Source: Lysobacterales bacterium
GTDB lineage: Bacteria; Pseudomonadota; Gammaproteobacteria; Xanthomonadales; Marinicellaceae
Reading direction: 5' to 3'
Assembly: GCA_027083915.1 (NCBI GenBank)
Contig: JALWML010000029.1
Coordinates: 1-8,132, forward strand
Length of the DNA: 8,132 bases
In this document: one piece after another, positions 6,874 through 8,132 of the stretch
Layout: every line of letters starts with the position of its first letter
Numbering within the stretch: the stretch's first letter is position 1
The notes under the pieces: model-generated
Seen by the model: the letters and a program-made list of their open reading frames with translations, nothing else
What the model was told of the DNA's origin: nothing
Databases searched by the model: none
Position numbers and translations under genes: made by a program

Positions 6874-7419
6874 TCAATTTTTTATAGTGTTTTTGTATTT
6901 CTCAATCAATGGCAATAATTCATTCTGTATATTTTGTGGGTTTAACTCCCCAACGATTTTATGGCGAATCATACCATCACCATCAACCAAAAATGTTTCA
7001 GGCGCGCCATAAACACCAAAGTCTATCCCGACCAAACCTTCGGCATCAATTAAAATGTCAGTATAGGGATTGCCAAATTGATTGAGCCAAGCATTAGCTG
7101 TTGCATCATCATCTTTGTAGTTTAAACCATAAACTGGAATAATGTTTTGACGAGCAAATTCAGTCACCATTGGGTGTTCCACTCGACAATTTGGACACCA
7201 GCTTGCCCATACATTAAGCAAATACATCTGACCTTTCAAAGTATCATTGTTGATTGTCTTACCTGTCATCAATGAAGGCAAAGCAAACTGTGGCACAGGT
7301 TTATTGATTAATGCCGAAGGCAATAAGCGCGTGTCTTTACCGAGACCTTGGTACAATAAATAAACCAATGATAAAAAAATCACTAAGGGAATGAGTGCTT
7401 TTATAACAGTTTTATTCAT
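6874..7419 (-). CDS. ccmG: Thiol:disulfide interchange protein CcmG/DsbE
   Basis: A 181-residue membrane-tethered periplasmic thioredoxin-fold protein that receives electrons from CcdA/DsbD and reduces CcmH or the apocytochrome during cytochrome c maturation. An uncleaved N-terminal membrane helix spans about 7-23. The segment KPVPQFALPSL (40-50) is the usual CcmG lead-in. The active site is WASWCPNCRVEHP with C75 and C78; the neighbouring acidic E81 and the GAPETF loop (138-143, cis-proline P140) are the features that set CcmG apart from general thioredoxins. YGLNYKDDDATANAWL (97-112) is also family-typical. Length is normal. The ATG at 7419 overlaps the ccmF TGA by four bases (ATGA). The stop, TGA at 6876-6874, lies five bases from the palindromic repeat, so the final residues could have been affected by its insertion, although the tail looks ordinary. 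Confidence 0.95.
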   Translation of the reverse strand: MNKTVIKALIPLVIFLSLVYLLYQGLGKDTRLLPSALINKPVPQFALPSLMTGKTINNDTLKGQMYLLNVWASWCPNCRVEHPMVTEFARQNIIPVYGLNYKDDDATANAWLNQFGNPYTDILIDAEGLVGIDFGVYGAPETFLVDGDGMIRHKIVGELNPQNIQNELLPLIEKYKNTIKN

Positions 7420-8132
7420 GCTTCTAAATACTTATCAATATTTTTCTGTTTCATTTGTTTAGCGTGACGGAAATAACGTCTATCGGTTGAAGCCCAAAAA
7501 CCACCAAGCATCATTAAGATACCACCGCCCCACATCCAACGGATAAAAGGTTTGATGTAAATACGTACTGCCCAACCACCATTTTCATTAATTTGTTCAC
7601 CTAATGAAATATATAAATCACGACTAAAGCCTGGATCAATAGCAGCTTCGGTCATGGGATTACCACGTCTTGGATAAAAACGTTTTTGTGGATTCATCTC
7701 GGCAATAATCTTACGGTCTTTTCTGACGATAAAATGCCCTTGACTGGCTTGGTAGTTTTCGATTTGTTTCTGCTCTACACCTTTAAACTCGATATCATAA
7801 CCTTGAACAGTTTTGATTTCGCCAGGCTGCATTAAGCTATCAATTTCAAAATCAGTATGTTCGGTCATGGAAACACCAAAGATATAAATGGCGACACCAA
7901 TATGGGCAATTTGCATTCCCCACACGGCTCGTGTGAGTTTGCCCTTATACTCTTTGAAGTAAAACAGTGAAGTTACAAAGACCCATAATCCACCAAATAC
8001 TCCCATTGTTGCTTTAATATTCAGTGGTTTGAAAACAAACCATACTATTAAAGAAAGTACCAGTGTAATGATAAGAGAAGGTAAGAGTTGTTTCATCACT
8101 CGTTTAATATCATCTTTTTGCCAGCGGTAATA
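7416..8132 (-). CDS. ccmF: Cytochrome c heme lyase subunit CcmF, C-terminal part
   Basis: The last 238 codons of CcmF, the polytopic inner-membrane protein that attaches heme to apocytochrome c. The frame is open to the window edge (reading YYRWQKDDIKRV before an internal GTG-ATG at 8099), so the 5' two thirds lie outside; the family is usually around 650 residues. Numbering from the GTG at 8099, membrane segments lie at about 6-23, 30-48, 60-78 and 187-205, with a large periplasmic domain between the last two. H66, in MQIAHIGVA, matches the position of the transmembrane histidine (E. coli H491) reported to bind heme b. The periplasmic part has the family blocks RFYPRRG, MTEAAIDPGFSRDLYISLGE and GGWAVRIYIKPFIRWMWGGG, ending in the usual GGFWASTDRRY before a basic tail. 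The stop overlaps the ccmG start. Confidence 0.95.
   Translation of the reverse strand, partial: YYRWQKDDIKRVMKQLLPSLIITLVLSLIVWFVFKPLNIKATMGVFGGLWVFVTSLFYFKEYKGKLTRAVWGMQIAHIGVAIYIFGVSMTEHTDFEIDSLMQPGEIKTVQGYDIEFKGVEQKQIENYQASQGHFIVRKDRKIIAEMNPQKRFYPRRGNPMTEAAIDPGFSRDLYISLGEQINENGGWAVRIYIKPFIRWMWGGGILMMLGGFWASTDRRYFRHAKQMKQKNIDKYLEA

Noticed and set aside
6814..6883. The palindrome as a Rho-independent terminator
   Set aside because: On the ccm transcript strand the stem is followed by AACAATTATG, not a U run. On the + strand a T run (6878-6883) follows only after an eight-base gap, and no + strand gene ends there.

Overview
The window looks like part of a low-GC gammaproteobacterial chromosome. 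The bases are visibly AT-rich: the few 60-base lines I counted ranged from about 23% to 50% G+C. Two family-level clues give the affiliation: a YhdP-type giant AsmA-like protein, and a System I cytochrome c maturation (Ccm) cluster in the order ccmF-ccmG-ccmH-ccmI with ccmH and ccmI as separate genes. I cannot name a genus. Compact operons, overlapping genes and low GC would fit free-living or symbiotic marine gammaproteobacteria among others, but that is only a guess.

Left half, + strand (1-5183): a tight three-gene operon. It starts inside a gene for a YhdP-like inner-membrane-anchored periplasmic protein (its first codons lie before the window). An 11-base overlap leads to a small polytopic membrane protein with the PqiA/LetA signature. 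Eight bases later comes a soluble ABC-type ATPase of the COG3910 kind. YhdP-family and PqiA-family proteins are each tied to glycerophospholipid traffic between inner and outer membrane, so their overlap in one transcript suggests a shared envelope-lipid job. The role of the ATPase is open.

Right half, - strand (8132-5194): the 3' part of a ccm operon, read right to left: ccmF (C-terminal third, 5' end outside the window), ccmG, ccmH, ccmI. CcmF belongs to the heme-ligation complex; CcmG and CcmH handle thiol-disulfide reduction of the apocytochrome CXXCH motif; CcmI carries TPRs and a C-terminal domain that hold the apocytochrome. The ccmF/ccmG and ccmH/ccmI junctions are both 4-base ATGA overlaps. 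The ccmG/ccmH junction instead has a 67-base spacer almost entirely filled by a 56-base nested palindrome of REP/MITE type, which ends seven bases before the ccmH start codon and leaves no visible Shine-Dalgarno.

The two operons converge with only 10 bases between their stop codons and no recognisable terminator. No gene-free stretch exceeds 70 bases. I saw no tRNA, rRNA, CRISPR array, transposase gene or prophage gene. The two observations most worth following up are the YhdP/PqiA-like/ATPase operon as a possible lipid-transport module, and the palindromic element at the start of ccmH.
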